Source of the DNA: Chondrosia reniformis | Taxonomy: Eukaryota > Porifera > Demospongiae > Chondrillida > Chondrillidae | Assembly: GCA_947172415.1 (NCBI GenBank) | Contig: OX359192.1 | Span: 6,620,401 to 6,684,400 of the forward strand | DNA length: 64,000 nt | Direction: 5' to 3' | Part shown: piece after piece, positions 35,572 through 54,200 of the stretch | Numbering within the stretch: the first letter of the stretch is position 1 | How the letters are laid out: the number at the start of each line of letters is the position of its first letter | Program-made: the position numbers and the translations under genes | Notes under the pieces: model-generated | The model's input: the letters and a program-made list of their open reading frames with translations, nothing else | Told to the model about the DNA's origin: nothing | The model's database searches: none

Positions 35572-37106
35572 TTAAAACTTGCCACCTCCTTTGTGATGCA
35601 GAACAGGTCTGGGTATTTTGTGAGGCAGCAGGTTAATATGAAGGTGTCTGTGGTGGGCTCTGCTTTCTGAGTGGGACAACTCTCGGTTCAAGCAGTCGAT
35701 ATTCTCCTGAACTTGCTTCAGCAATGACCTATGTTCACCACTCACCATCTGCAGTAACACACACACACACACACACACTAACTACACTAACAAAAGCAAG
35801 TGAAAATTCCTACTGGAATGATCTCTGGGCGACTGTTATCTTGTTCTGGTATTCTTGTTACTGCTTTCTTATATTCTTGGTTGATCTTCTCTGATCTTTG
35901 CTTTAAGAGATCCACCTTTCTTTGTTCCTTTTCCCTAACCCTCTCCTCCAAATCTCGCATATCACCCTTACTGACCCCAACAACTTTATGGACTGCTCCG
36001 CAGAAAGCCTACAGCATGGGCACAAACCTTTACTTATAAAGCACAAAGCAATCCCATTCAAGTCAAGTAGACTATACTGAATTGACAACTATAGTAATGA
36101 TTTAGAAATGACTGAATGATTTATTGTAAATCATTTGGTTGGAATCAAACAAATTATCAATACAACTACACTTCCTTTCCAATGAATGAAGTTTTAATAT
36201 TTGCCAACTTTGCTAGTTGCTTAATTGATTACAATAGAAAGGTATTCAGATTGGATATTTACATAAATACAATTCTAAATGCCATACAAACCTGTTCCCC
36301 AGCAGTATCAAGTTGCTGCATCTTCCTTCCCACTCCTAACTCATAATCTTTATAGTACTGCCTTGCTCTAACTTGTGAATGTTTCATATTCCTCAACTTT
36401 CCTTTAATGCACGACATTTCATATTGTTTCTGGTGCAAATTATCCTATAAAGAGAAAGAAGCATAAACGCACGTACATAGTAATCAATGCCTGTATTGTG
36501 AAGGGTCAGAGAGGTAAATGGAAAGCTGATTGTAAAATTCTAATGTATGGCGCTATTTAATTCAATTCTGTAACTTTACCAATCTTTTTGATGCTCTTGC
36601 ATCTTTCAGCAACATTTCCTTAAAGTTCTTGTGTTTCTTTTCACAGTCAATTAGCTAGAGAAGAATCAAATTTGAATGAGTTTACACTTATAAATGCAGC
36701 TACTGCACTGTGAATCAAATGTATTGTATGACTTACTGCTTTCACAACCCTGGGCTCCAATTGTTGCCTCTGGAGGAGAGCTTTCGATGTTTTCAACCAA
36801 TCAGACTGATTCTTTTGTAAGATTCTTTCTGTTTGTGGCACTCTGTCACAATGTGGTAATTCTTCATTAATAAAGTCAACTATTCCCATTTCACTCTCTT
36901 GCAAGTCGATATCTGACTTTTTCAATTCAGCCACATCGTTTGAAGAAGGAAATTTCTAAAATGAAAGCCAAATAAATTACGATGTACAATGTAAAATGAG
37001 AGATTTAAATCTTAAATGATAAACAAGTGCCTCTAAATCTTACGCTTTTGAAATTGTCCAACATTATTTCTAAAATTTCAGCTTTGCTCATTTGACCTGC
37101 CGCCAT
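35572..37106 (-). CDS. Coiled-coil protein, not recognised
   Basis: ATG at 37106 in a GCCGCCATTTTG (YY1-like) context gives MAAGQMSKAEILEIMLDNFK. The following exons read VAELKKSDIDLQESEMGIVD, NEELPHCDRVPQTERILQKN, LIDCEKKHKNFKEMLLKDAR, KQYEMSCIKGKLRNMKHSQV, GDMRDLEERVREKEQRKVDL and MVSGEHRSLLKQVQENIDCL, ending HHKGGGKF with TAA at 35572-35574. About 330 residues, mostly helical, Lys/Glu/Gln-rich, with a basic His-rich C-terminus. I do not recognise the family. It is divergent from Rac (232 bp) and lies only 40 bp upstream of ENDOV on the same strand. Confidence 0.7.
35757..35779. repeat. (CA)n microsatellite
   Basis: About eleven CA dinucleotides in an intron of the unrecognised coiled-coil gene. 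Confidence 0.9.
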
Positions 37107-37200
37107 TTTGCTGTTGTTATAGAAACAATCTAGTAGGTTAAGTTTCATTCCAAATTTAAATTCCCAAATCACGGATAGATTGGGGGCCCAGCAAATGTTT

Positions 37201-37245
37201 CTAAAAATAGTTACAAATGTGCTATTTTTAGAATTCTATTTTTAG
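37201..37245. promoter_or_regulatory. Three perfect MEF2-type sites in the Rac divergent promoter
   Basis: CTAAAAATAG at 37201-37210, CTATTTTTAG at 37222-37231 and CTATTTTTAG at 37236-37245 all fit the MEF2 consensus YTAWWWWTAR. They lie 94-138 bp before the Rac start codon and the same distance upstream of the divergent coiled-coil gene. Confidence 0.6.
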
Positions 37246-37338
37246 AAGTACACCTAGTTTATAGCGGACGGCTTGGTCTAAGAAGGAGGGATCGTTTTAC
37301 CAGCATAGTGAGAAATATCTAGCAAAAGTAACGTTGCA

Positions 37339-38786
<1,448 letters not shown>

Positions 38787-39094
38787 GATGCTACAGATCA
38801 GTATAACACTGGCTATTAATTATTTTGTACATTGCACACAAAATAGTGAATGAATACTTTTTTGGATACATGGATATCTTATTGTAATCTGTATAGATGT
38901 GTGGTTTAGTAAGATTTCCTCTTCTTGAAAGTGTTAGCTAATGGCGTAATATCATTGTACCACTTAAGTACTATTGAGCTCAATTTGGGATAGTGAATGT
39001 GGTTTCACAGTATGGAAAATGGACTCTTGAACTGCATGCTACACTTTGAGGTTTCTTCTAAGCTGCACTGAAAACCTTTTTGTCATTTGTTCAG

Positions 39095-39308
39095 TGGCTC
39101 AGACTCTGAAGATTCCATGACAACCGATGAAGATGAATACATTGAAATTAATGACAACAATGGTATGCTAGGAAAAGCAGTGCTTGAAGAGAAGGGACCA
39201 GCCATAATGTTGCCAAGGCAACCACCTGCCCCACCTACTTTAGATGTAGTTGATGACGAGACTGGTGATAGGTTGGATGACGTTGACATGGATAATTTGG
39301 CCGGATGA
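39095..39308 (+). CDS. Possible alternative 3' exon of Rac coding for a 70-residue acidic tail
   Basis: The open frame has no ATG but begins at a strong acceptor (CTTTTTGTCATTTGTTCAG, 39076-39094). It reads GSDSEDSMTTDEDEYIEIND, has a Pro-rich part LPRQPPAPPTLD, and ends VDMDNLAG with TGA 39306-39308. The Rac terminal exon contains CTCCT|GTGAGA (donor at 38783). Splicing 38782 to 39095 keeps the frame exactly: ...GCALL then GSDSEDSM. The single AATAAA after Rac is at 39413-39418, so this region is probably in the Rac transcript. If spliced, CALL is no longer C-terminal and prenylation is lost. If not spliced, it is 3' UTR. Transcript evidence is lacking here. Confidence 0.55.
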
Positions 39309-39412
39309 ATAACGTTTAGCTTCAATGACATTTATTTGTATTATTTGTACACACGTGAACTGATTTCCAATTTCTAAATTGAAAGCGGAAATGTAATCTT
39401 GAACTTGCTGGA

Positions 39413-39418
39413 AATAAA
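39413..39418 (+). terminator. Polyadenylation signal AATAAA downstream of Rac and its alternative exon
   Basis: It is the first canonical AATAAA I see after the Rac stop, and lies 73 bp before the ASPSCR1 start codon. Confidence 0.5.
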
Positions 39419-39490
39419 ATGGCCGTTTTATTTTAAGAATTGCATGTGCACAGTACTATTTGCTGACGTGTAAACACAAACACAATCAAG

Positions 39491-42400
39491 ATGTGGAGTT
39501 GTACCGTTGAGTTTTTAGCTGGTAAAAGGGCGACCGTTCAAGTGTCTCCCAATACACCGCTGATTAAGGTAACGTGAAGTTAAAATAGGAACAATCGAAC
39601 CGTGCTATCTAATAATGGCTATTTTCTTCTGTAGGTACTAGAACAGGCGTGTAAAAAATTTACCTTTAACCCTGAGGAATACGTTTTGAAGTGAGCCTCG
39701 TTAGACGACACTGAGCATCCCAAAGTTCTCTTCTATGCAACAGTTTATCCTCTATTTCATTGTATTCTCCAGGCACGGTCGCGCCGTACTTGATTTGACT
39801 GTCCCAGTGTTCTATGCCAATCTGCCAAACAGAGCAAAGTTGGAAGCAGTGAAAGGGGTGGGGGTGGGGTCGACCAGAGCCCCTCCCACTACTGATGTAC
39901 TTATTGCTATCCAGTTACCAAGTGGGGAGAGGCTGCAGGAGAGATGTTCTGCAACAACAACACTATGGGATGTTGTTATGAAAGCCGCACCGTGCGTTAG
40001 CAATACACTACTGTAAATCCCTTATTATTAGTGTGCTTTTAAATTTAGCTGTATTAGCGATTTGACAATTACCGCTAAAACTAGAGTTCGCTAAATATAG
40101 TATTACTAAATAGAGTACTACTGTAATTATTTATTACTGTAATTATTAACTAACAAAACTTCCATGCATTTTGTAAGTCACTAATATTAAATTCCGCTAT
40201 GTAGGGGTAAAATCCCGTTTTACTAACTTTTGGTTCCGCTTAAATAAAGGGATTTACAGTATATACCATTACCCTGTTACATGCCACTGTAACAATCATG
40301 CAAATGTACTGTATTGCCTCACATCACCATTGGCAGGTGTTGAATTCCTTAAGTTTCTTCCATTTTCTTTCTTTGTATCAGAATGTCTAATCTGTTCCAG
40401 CACCCACTAATCTCTAAATGAGCACAGTCTTTGTCCAAGAAATGTAATAGGTTGACTTGTTACTTTATTTACAGTATATTCTATGTTACCATAGTAACCT
40501 GTTGGACCCAGCTGTTGTGTACATGAGACAGCACATCAGTGGCAGCAATAATCTTAAGAATACAACTCTTCAAGAACTTGGACTTTCTAAAGGAAAGGCA
40601 ATTATCAGGTGTGATTCTAAAGCATCAAAGACTCTAAACTGCATTGATATAAAATTGAATTTTGGCCATGTAATGTCAGGTTTCAATCCAAATTATTTCA
40701 GCTTTGCTAGTAATGTTTTTGCAACTTTTCTGTGTCAGTAGTTATGTACTGAAACTAACTACTGTATCATGTTACACTGTTGTGCATCACTGTAGGTTGC
40801 TGTCACAAGAGAGCCATGTCAGTGCCCCCATAGAGAAAGAAGGGAAGCCTGTTAGTGAAGAAACGTCTGCTGACATTATTGTACCCCATTCTCCTAATGG
40901 GCAGTCTGAAGTAGTTATGATGGAAGCTAACTCAGATTCAAGTCTTAAACCAGCAGAACACCAAATGGATCAGTCTAATTTCTCATCAGATTCCCTTGTG
41001 GATGTGCGGTTGTTTCCTAAGAGCTCTCCTTCAGTTGGCCAATCAGATGTGCCTAAGAACTCTCCTTCAGTTGGCCAATCAGATGTGCCTAAGAGCTCTC
41101 CTTCAGTTGGCCAATCAGATGTGCCTAAGAACTCTCCTTCAGTTGGCCAATCAGATGTGCCTAAGAGCTCTCCTTCAGTTGGCCAATCAGATGTGCCTAA
41201 GAACTCTCCTTCAGTTGGCCAATCAGATGTGCCTAAGAGCTCTCCTTCAGTTGGCCAATCAGATGTGCCTAAGAGCTCTCCTTCAGTTGGCCAATCAGAT
41301 GTGCCTAAGAGCTCTCCTTCAGTTGGCCAATCAGATGTGCCTAAGAACTCTCCTTCAGTTGGCCAATCAGATGTGCCTAAGAGCTCTCCTTCAGTTGGCC
41401 AATCAGATGTGCCTAAGAACTCTCCTTCAGTTGGCCAATCAGATGTGCCTAAGAGCTCTCCTTCAGTTGGCCAATCAGATGTGCCTAAGAACTCTCCTTC
41501 AGTTGACCAATCAGATGTGCCTAAGAACTCACCTTCAGTTGGCCAATCAGAGTCCTTGTTGACCACCATTACAGCGGGAGAAGCAATGGATACAAGCCAG
41601 CATCAGTCTATGGGAAGTGACAGTGTACATATAGGTGTGGCAGATGTGGGCGTGTCAGACACTGCTATTCCTACTGTACCTGACAAAAGTGAAAATATCA
41701 CTTTAAATAAAAGTGCAGATACAGATCTTACACAAATTATTAAAGAAGCTGACAAACTAGATTCTCCTGTTACCCTGGCAACAGCCAGCAGGAAGGAAGA
41801 GGTTCACAATGAATCCCAAGCTGAGCATGCTCGCCATTTTATAGTATACCACAAGTCTTGTTTGCCAGATGGACCAGTAGAGGACATGCCTGAGTCCTTC
41901 TACAATGTAACTGCAGAGGACATTCACATTGTCAGAAGAGACCTGTTCACTCAAATTGCATCCTCGGAAGAAAAGCCACTTATGACAAAGATTATGCGAC
42001 AGATAGAAAGATTTGTTCAATTTGATAAATACAAAAAGGTATGGGCATGTATTATTTGTATGGAATTTGAGTAGAACTTTAGAAGTTCTGTTTGCAGGCA
42101 GTGATTAAAATACAGTTTCCAGATGGTTGGATATTGCAAGGCTTATTTGAGGCAACTGAAACATGTAAGAGTATTCTATATGGCAATACCAACCCTAAAA
42201 GATCCATTCCATCTTCTCCTGTACAGTGAGGAGTATAGTGTTGTTTATTCGTCAGCACCTGTCTAAGAGGGACCTGAAGTTTCACCTGTACACAAGCCCA
42301 CCCAAGAGCATCTTGAGAGGAGCTAGAAATACTCTTATCGAGGCTGGACTCACTCCAGCAGCTGTTGTCTATTTTGGACCAGAAAACCCGACCTTCACAG

Positions 42401-42975
42401 GTACACCTCAGAACCATAGCCTTCTAATGTCATCTGGTACATGTCTGTATGTTGTATGTCTGTATGTCTGTATGTCTGCATGTCTGTATGTCTGTATGTC
42501 TGCATGTCTGCATGTCTGCATGTCTGTATATGTGTATGTCTGTATGTCTGTATGTCTGCATGTCTGCATGTCTGTATATGTGTATGTCTGTATGTCTGCA
42601 TGTCTGCATGTCTGTATATATGTCTGCAGGTCCATTTTTGAGTGAGACCTGCTTGAGCACTGTTCCGAAAGAAGTTACAGATCAGCTAGTCCATATGAGA
42701 GATATTGCGTCAAAGTCAGTACAGGAAAATGTTCCTCTTAATCTGTTTGTGTTTCTGTTCAGTGTATGTATGTATGTATGTATATATCACAGTACATTTG
42801 TTCGTATATACATAGGTCAGTGAAGAAATACAAGAAAGAAGCTACCACAGCTGTTCCATCAGTCAAACCCACACCAGCTGCAGAGGGCACAAGTAGCCAA
42901 GATACAAAACCTAGTGTTAACTCTTCCAGTAAAACTAGCAAAGCTCCACTATGGTTGAAAATGGGTCTCAAATAA
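39491..42975 (+). CDS. ASPSCR1: TUG/ASPSCR1, UBX-domain tether
   Basis: TUG binds p97 and tethers storage vesicles; in mammals it retains GLUT4. ATG 39491 gives MWSCTVEFLAGKRATVQVSP. The ubiquitin-like N-terminus continues VLEQACKKFTFNPEEYVLKH and GRAVLDLTVPVFYANLPNRA. A second ubiquitin-like segment reads DVLIAIQLPSGERLQERC and continues through VVYMRQHISGSNNLKNTTLQ and LQELGLSKGKAIIR. A long low-complexity linker with 15 repeats follows. The C-terminal half has DREFVVYHK-type sequence (HFIVYHKSCLPDGPVEDMPE), a helix (IVRRDLFTQIASSEEKPLMT) and a UBX domain (AVIKIQFPDGWILQGLFEAT ... LTPAAVVYFGPE). It ends KAPLWLKMGLK with TAA at 42973-42975, and is convergent with DDX47 (71 bp). An intron holds a MITE at 40011. 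Confidence 0.92.
40011..40259. mobile_element. MITE with terminal inverted repeats and TA target duplication
   Basis: The left end CTGTAAATCCCTTA and right end TAAATAAAGGGATTTACAG are inverted repeats; TA stands on both sides (40009-40010 and 40260-40261). Length 249 bp, AT-rich, no coding capacity. The TA duplication suggests mobilisation by a Tc1/mariner- or PIF-like transposase, which is not in this window. It sits in an intron of ASPSCR1. Confidence 0.8.
41018..41551 (+). repeat. 36-bp coding repeat, 15 copies (12 aa, SPSVGQSDVPKS/N)
   Basis: Fifteen near-identical units in the ASPSCR1 linker. They differ mainly by AGC or AAC at one codon (Ser or Asn), mostly alternating, which points to duplication in 72-bp steps. 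One copy has VDQ. The long reading frames on the other strand and in the other frame are shadows of this array. Confidence 0.95.
42440..42627 (+). repeat. TGTATGTC/TGCATGTC microsatellite
   Basis: Octamer-type tandem repeat (TGTATGTC, TGCATGTC) in an intron of ASPSCR1, with two interspersed TATATGTG units marking a longer period. Confidence 0.9.
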
Positions 42976-43046
42976 TGTTATGAATTCATTAACGCTTGCT
43001 ATGTAAACACATTTGATGTTTGTAATTGAAAATGAAATATATAAAA

Positions 43047-45243
43047 TTATTTTCTTTTCCTTTTTCCTTTTGATTTGTGCGTGGGTAATGTTATTTTGTT
43101 TGGTGGAATTCCGTCGTCATCAGAGTGAGCCCTTTGAGATCTTTTTCCTTTTTTCTTTTCTTCCATCTCGCGCATTTCCTATAAAACCAAGACGACACTC
43201 ACCAGTGAATTCAATATAACTATTACACTTCTGCATATATACAGCCTGTTTGTTTCGTGCCAGTTAATTTCAACTGGGCCAATGGAGAAAGAAAAGAAGC
43301 CTAATTGTATCCTCATCCAAAGCTCTATAGGTTTGTCTAAGTAATTAGGTTAAAAAATTATGTTTTAGTCTATTCTGTTTCCTCAGCTTCATTGGTATGA
43401 TAACCTCAATCTTCAGAAAATGGTGTCTTAGATTATAAAACTGACCATTTTAGCATATCTCTGTGCTTCACTGACCCTCTCCATCAAGGCCATCACCTGT
43501 TCGTCCACAGTCTGGTAGAGTGGCAAACGCTTTCCAATCAAGTGTTCTATCCGCTGAAACAACTCGACATCATACCTTAATTAACACAAGTGGACAGTGA
43601 TTTATGTCACACTATTGTAACATCATTTGGAGTAACCGTACTGAGTAACAAAGGTGATAGCTCTACCAGATCGCCCCGCCCTTGCTGTCCTACCCACTCT
43701 GTGGATGTAGTCTTTTGAGTGGGTGGGAATGTCAAAATTGATGACCACATCTACGTGAGGAATATCAAGACCTCTACTGGCTACATCTGTGGCAATCAAA
43801 ATAGATCTGATTTTCCCTTTGAATTTATCCAAGGCTCCTAGTCTCTTTGCCTGAGTCATCTGACCGTGAAGGGGAATAGCATCCAAGCCAAGATTGCGAA
43901 GCATTAGTGCAGTTCTGTGAGCATGTGTGGAATAAAGGTCAACTTGAATGGCTTATCCACCTAGCACTCACCTCTGCACATTGCTACATGTACCACAAAA
44001 CACCATAAAGGAGTTACCAGCCAATTCATTCAGTACACTCACAAGGTAGCAATCCTATAAATAAGCCAATAGAATGCACTTCTTCACACAAACAACCACA
44101 CATTGACACTAACTTTATGTTTACTGGGAATAAACAAGTAACTTTGCAGCAACTTCTCCACGGTTTGGTATCTAAGGAAAACAACATTATATATACTGAC
44201 AGTCTTTAACCGCTAATCTACAAAGCAACTGTAACAGCTAACTGACTTGCTTGACACTTCTATGCGAACTGGATTCTTTAAAGATGCCCGCTGGAGCTTC
44301 TGTACCTTTTTGGTCATAGTGGCAGAGTAGAGGTATGTGGTACGCTCCCTAGGCACAACTTTCAGTATCTTGTCAACCTGAGATCACATGACCATCATGT
44401 GATTTTAGGAGCTAAATGTATATTAGAATAGATTATAGATAATACCTCTTCCTCAAAGTCCATATTCAGTATCCGATCGGCCTCGTCCATAACCATGTAT
44501 CTAAGTGATCGCAGACTAAAACCTTTAGTGTTTTCAAGATGATCTACCAAGCGCCCAGGTGTCGCTACACGAAGAAATTACATTTTCATATACCACTCAA
44601 TATTTTTAGATCCATTGGCTTGACCCTCTCACCCACAATCACGTGAGGCTTTTTGGCTAGCATAATTGCTTGTGACATCATGTCAATACCTCCAACTAGT
44701 ACAGCTGTACACATACACAGACAGAGGACCGCAAATCATATTCATTACTCAGAATGTCAAACATTCCCATATCTCATGCACCCACCACACTTGACACCGA
44801 TTGCAGAGCCTAAAGCGTCAAATTGCTCAGAAATCTGAAAGGCCAGTTCTCTCGTTGGTGTCAGCACTAAGGCAAACAATCTGGTTGGAGTGTCCAGTAG
44901 AGCCTGTAAAATCGGAAGCGCAAAGGCGGCAGTTTTCCCCGATCCCGTCTCTGCTAATCCAATAACATCACGACCTTGAGTAGTCATCAGTAATAAAACC
45001 TTAACAGTAACACAGAACTTCGGTAACACCAACCAACTAACCTTCCAATGCAACGGGAAGTGCTTCTTGTTGGATTTTCGTTGGAGTATTCCAACTTAAC
45101 CTAGCGCAAGCTTCACATAACACTTCTGTTACACCCTAAAATTTAAAGGAACATTTATCAACGGTGTGTATAAAACCTAACTAACTTACCAGAGACGAAA
45201 ATGATTTAATTGTAGTAACGTCTTCATTTGCCCCTTCCGCCAT
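43047..45243 (-). CDS. DDX47: DEAD-box RNA helicase DDX47 (Rrp3)
   Basis: A nucleolar ATP-dependent RNA helicase needed for early 18S pre-rRNA processing. ATG 45243, in a CCGCCATTTTG context, gives [20 protein letters not shown]. Helicase motifs in order: Q motif ([14 protein letters not shown]), I ([18 protein letters not shown]), Ia ([10 protein letters not shown]), Ib ([14 protein letters not shown]), II ([10 protein letters not shown]), III (TYLYSATMT), IV (SFMVFCGTC), V ([20 protein letters not shown]) and VI ([13 protein letters not shown]). The C-terminal exon is short, far away and basic ([20 protein letters not shown] ... SKGKRKRK), stop at 43047. That exon (about 43047-43184) is separated from the previous one by an intron holding a dispersed repeat. 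Confidence 0.95.
43272..43440 (+). repeat. Dispersed repeat family, copy 3 (more diverged)
   Basis: In the last intron of DDX47. It shares CAATGGAGAAAGAAAAGAAG, TATCCTCATCCAAAGCTCT and GAAAATGGTGTCTTA with copies at 20438 and 22811. Its middle is longer and unrelated. Confidence 0.55.
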
Positions 45244-45434
45244 TTTGATCTGCAGCACACCGAGCATCCATTTTAATGACATGACACGCCCACTGTAAAG
45301 TTTACTTGTATATAACTTTTATTAAATTAATAATAGCAAGAATTAGTCTTCAGAATAATATAAAATAGAGCATATTAAGTCTTAATGGTAAAGAGTACAG
45401 GGTATACTTATATAGCATTCACACTTATATAAGA

Positions 45435-51108
<5,674 letters not shown>

Positions 51109-51275
51109 CTCGAATTCGTGCTTACGGTAGATTCATGCAACTCAAAGAATCTACCCACGCATCACGTATACGTCTAATACATGTCCATATTTATTAAATC
51201 ACACGACATGTACAAACAATGAAAAAATAGCTTTGCATATATAATTACTCCCTCAAATCGTGCAGATGATCATAA

Positions 51276-54200
51276 TTAGCTATTTCTACTCAACAAGTTT
51301 TTAATCCTACTGAATGAAGGGCGCTCAAGAGGATTATAATTCCTACACAAGAAAAGAGTAATTAAATTTTGTATATACAATATTATAACTACCTCCTTAT
51401 CAGTGAGTATACAGCATGTACATAGTACAGTACAGTAGCGTGTACATAACATACATAACCGTCAGCTAGCTACATATGTCAGTTTGTGTATTGATAGGTG
51501 TATATAGTAATTGAAGAGACCAAAAAGACAGAATTACATGCAATCAGTGATTGAAATATATAGAAACTGCTGAACTGAAATTGATGGAATGGAGTTAGGA
51601 CTTACCAACAGGCAGTCATAATATTGTAAACATAAGATGGGCAGCCAGTGGGACATGGTTGAAGAGATGGATCTGATTCTGTTGCTTCAGAGTTTAATAT
51701 CAATTTCAATACCTTTATGGGAAGAAATTTCAAAGGTTAGTATCTTATATGTACAACATACTTAATTAACACACATATATTATATGTAACAAGACCTATA
51801 GATATAAATAAAGTAAAAACATTTAAAAGTAAAGTTAGATCAATAGGGATGGAAGTGCTTGCAATAGTGACTAGCACATCTGAAAAATAACAAAACAAGA
51901 CAATGATTATGTGATTATGTGGTAAGGCTAACCATACAGAAGTGGCATAGTGAAATTTAAGTGACTTAACCATGCACATTACTTCTATGCTGGACACATC
52001 ATGATATATAGTAGAATTAAGGTAATACACACAGAAGTGATATGGATACCTTTTCATTGTCCAACTTGTCAAATGGTCTGATCCCTAAAGTCCATATTTC
52101 TATTAATAACATTCCATAGCTCCATACATCACTCTGAGTGGTATATTTCCTGTACATCAAAGCCTACAAATATATTAAAGATAGGAAATATATACATAGA
52201 TAAAGGCATGTGATTCAAAACTGAATCCAGCTTACCTCAGGAGCTGTCCATCTAAATGGAATCAGTCCTCCACTGGCTTTATAGTAATCTTTTTCATTCA
52301 AGTCTCTTGCCCGCCCAAAGTCTGACACCTAAATGTATCCAAGGATAAATAACTTGTGTGATCCACATTACAGTGTGCTCAAACACTTTTAGCTCTTCTG
52401 CCGCACCTTACAAATGTATCTATCATTCACAAGCACACTGCGTGCTGCAAGATCTCTGTGAACAAACTGCTTTTTAGAAAGACAATGCATTCCAGATGCA
52501 ATTTGGCAGCAGAAGCTAATCAGATGAGGTTTAATATCAGGTTGTTCCTGCAATGACCTATATAGAATATATAAACAAAATTGATTACTGTACTACAGTA
52601 TTTACATTATATATATGTAATTGAAACTCTTTGTTATTACAGACTGTATGTACCCCTTTTGATGAAACACTTCAAGAACACTTTTAAGTGATCCATTTTC
52701 CATAAACTCCATTACCAATATTATCTACATATACAATAATTAGACTGAAATAAATTTTCAACATCTTATTAACATTGTAAACAACTAATGGTAAACAACT
52801 TACTGGATCACTGAGGGTCACAGCTCCGTACATCCTTTCAATGTATGGATGATTAAACTGTTTCATGATGGCAGCTTCTTGGAGCATTTTAATCTTTTCT
52901 GATTCAGGTGAGTCTTCACGAGCCATTTTCAGAGCAACATCAATGGGACCACGTGGACTTTGCCAAACACCTTTGTATACCACTCCAAATTTACCAGATC
53001 CAATTACACTTTCACACCTAGTCAGAGCATTACAGATTGGAATTCCTTTGCATCAAAACAAAATGATTATTTTGCACTTACTTTAAAACTGTTCTTGGCA
53101 TTTCTAGACAATTCATAGAAGCAAGATTATCATACAAAGCATTAATTTGATTGGCTGGAGGTTTATATGATACATTTTGGTGCTTGTAACCTTGCAGACT
53201 AGCAACTGTTTCATACTTATAGAACAATTATAACAGACATGCATAATACTTTGAATCCTTAAATGTTAAACTTTCCTGACATTAACCTTACCAGACTTTC
53301 CTCAAGATTACCTTTACCTTCACCCCTCAGATCCACAATTTTAAGTTGAGCTACTTTGTTGGTTCCCTAAAATAGCATCAAGAAAGTACCTTACCTTGAA
53401 TTAAGAATATACACTTCCCAATCCAGTCACAGTATACATACTTCAGTACTACTATTTTTGGTACTTTTGTATCTTTGTCTCTACAGGGGTAATTGAGATT
53501 AGTTTTATAGAATATCACAAATTCAATATGCATAGAAATGTGTTTTTCATAGTTGTACAGTCTTTTCCTTTGAGTCCACCCACCTTGGTAGGTACAATTT
53601 GATAGACTGCATCTCCTGGTTCACGTACAGAATCATAGAGTGGATTATGAACTGCTGTGGCATTTCCATCACCTGTCTCAGTATAATGGTTGACTTGGTT
53701 GATAGAAGCCATAGCTGAATTCACTACTACAGTACTTGATCCTTTAGAATATGCTACAAGTGATGGCACTGGTTCTTCATATGGAACTGCACAGATATCT
53801 AATGTATTATAGAAATGTATACACAATGTGTACGTATATGAGAGAAATAAACACTAGAATTTATAATGCCTAGCAACCAAGTGACCAATTGATTGGGAGA
53901 CTGCAGTCCTATTGAGTATATAGCAACTAGTATTTCTGTCACATCATTAATCATTCATCATCATCCTTTGCACTGCAATTAACTCCCTTTTCACAATATG
54001 TGTATACTTATGCGGTAACATTTCCATCACCTGTCTCAGTATAATGGCTGACTTGGTTGATAGATGACATACCTGAATTCACTACTACAGTACTTGATCC
54101 TTTAGAATATGCTACAAGTGTTGGTGCCGGTTCTTCATATGGAACTGCATAGATATTACCAAATGTATGTATACACACTGTAAGTATATAATTCATTTCT

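Noticed and set aside
40970-41569. 199-residue minus-strand and 188-residue plus-strand frames over the 36-bp array
   Set aside because: Period-36 repeats stay open in several frames; only the ASPSCR1 frame connects to conserved domains.
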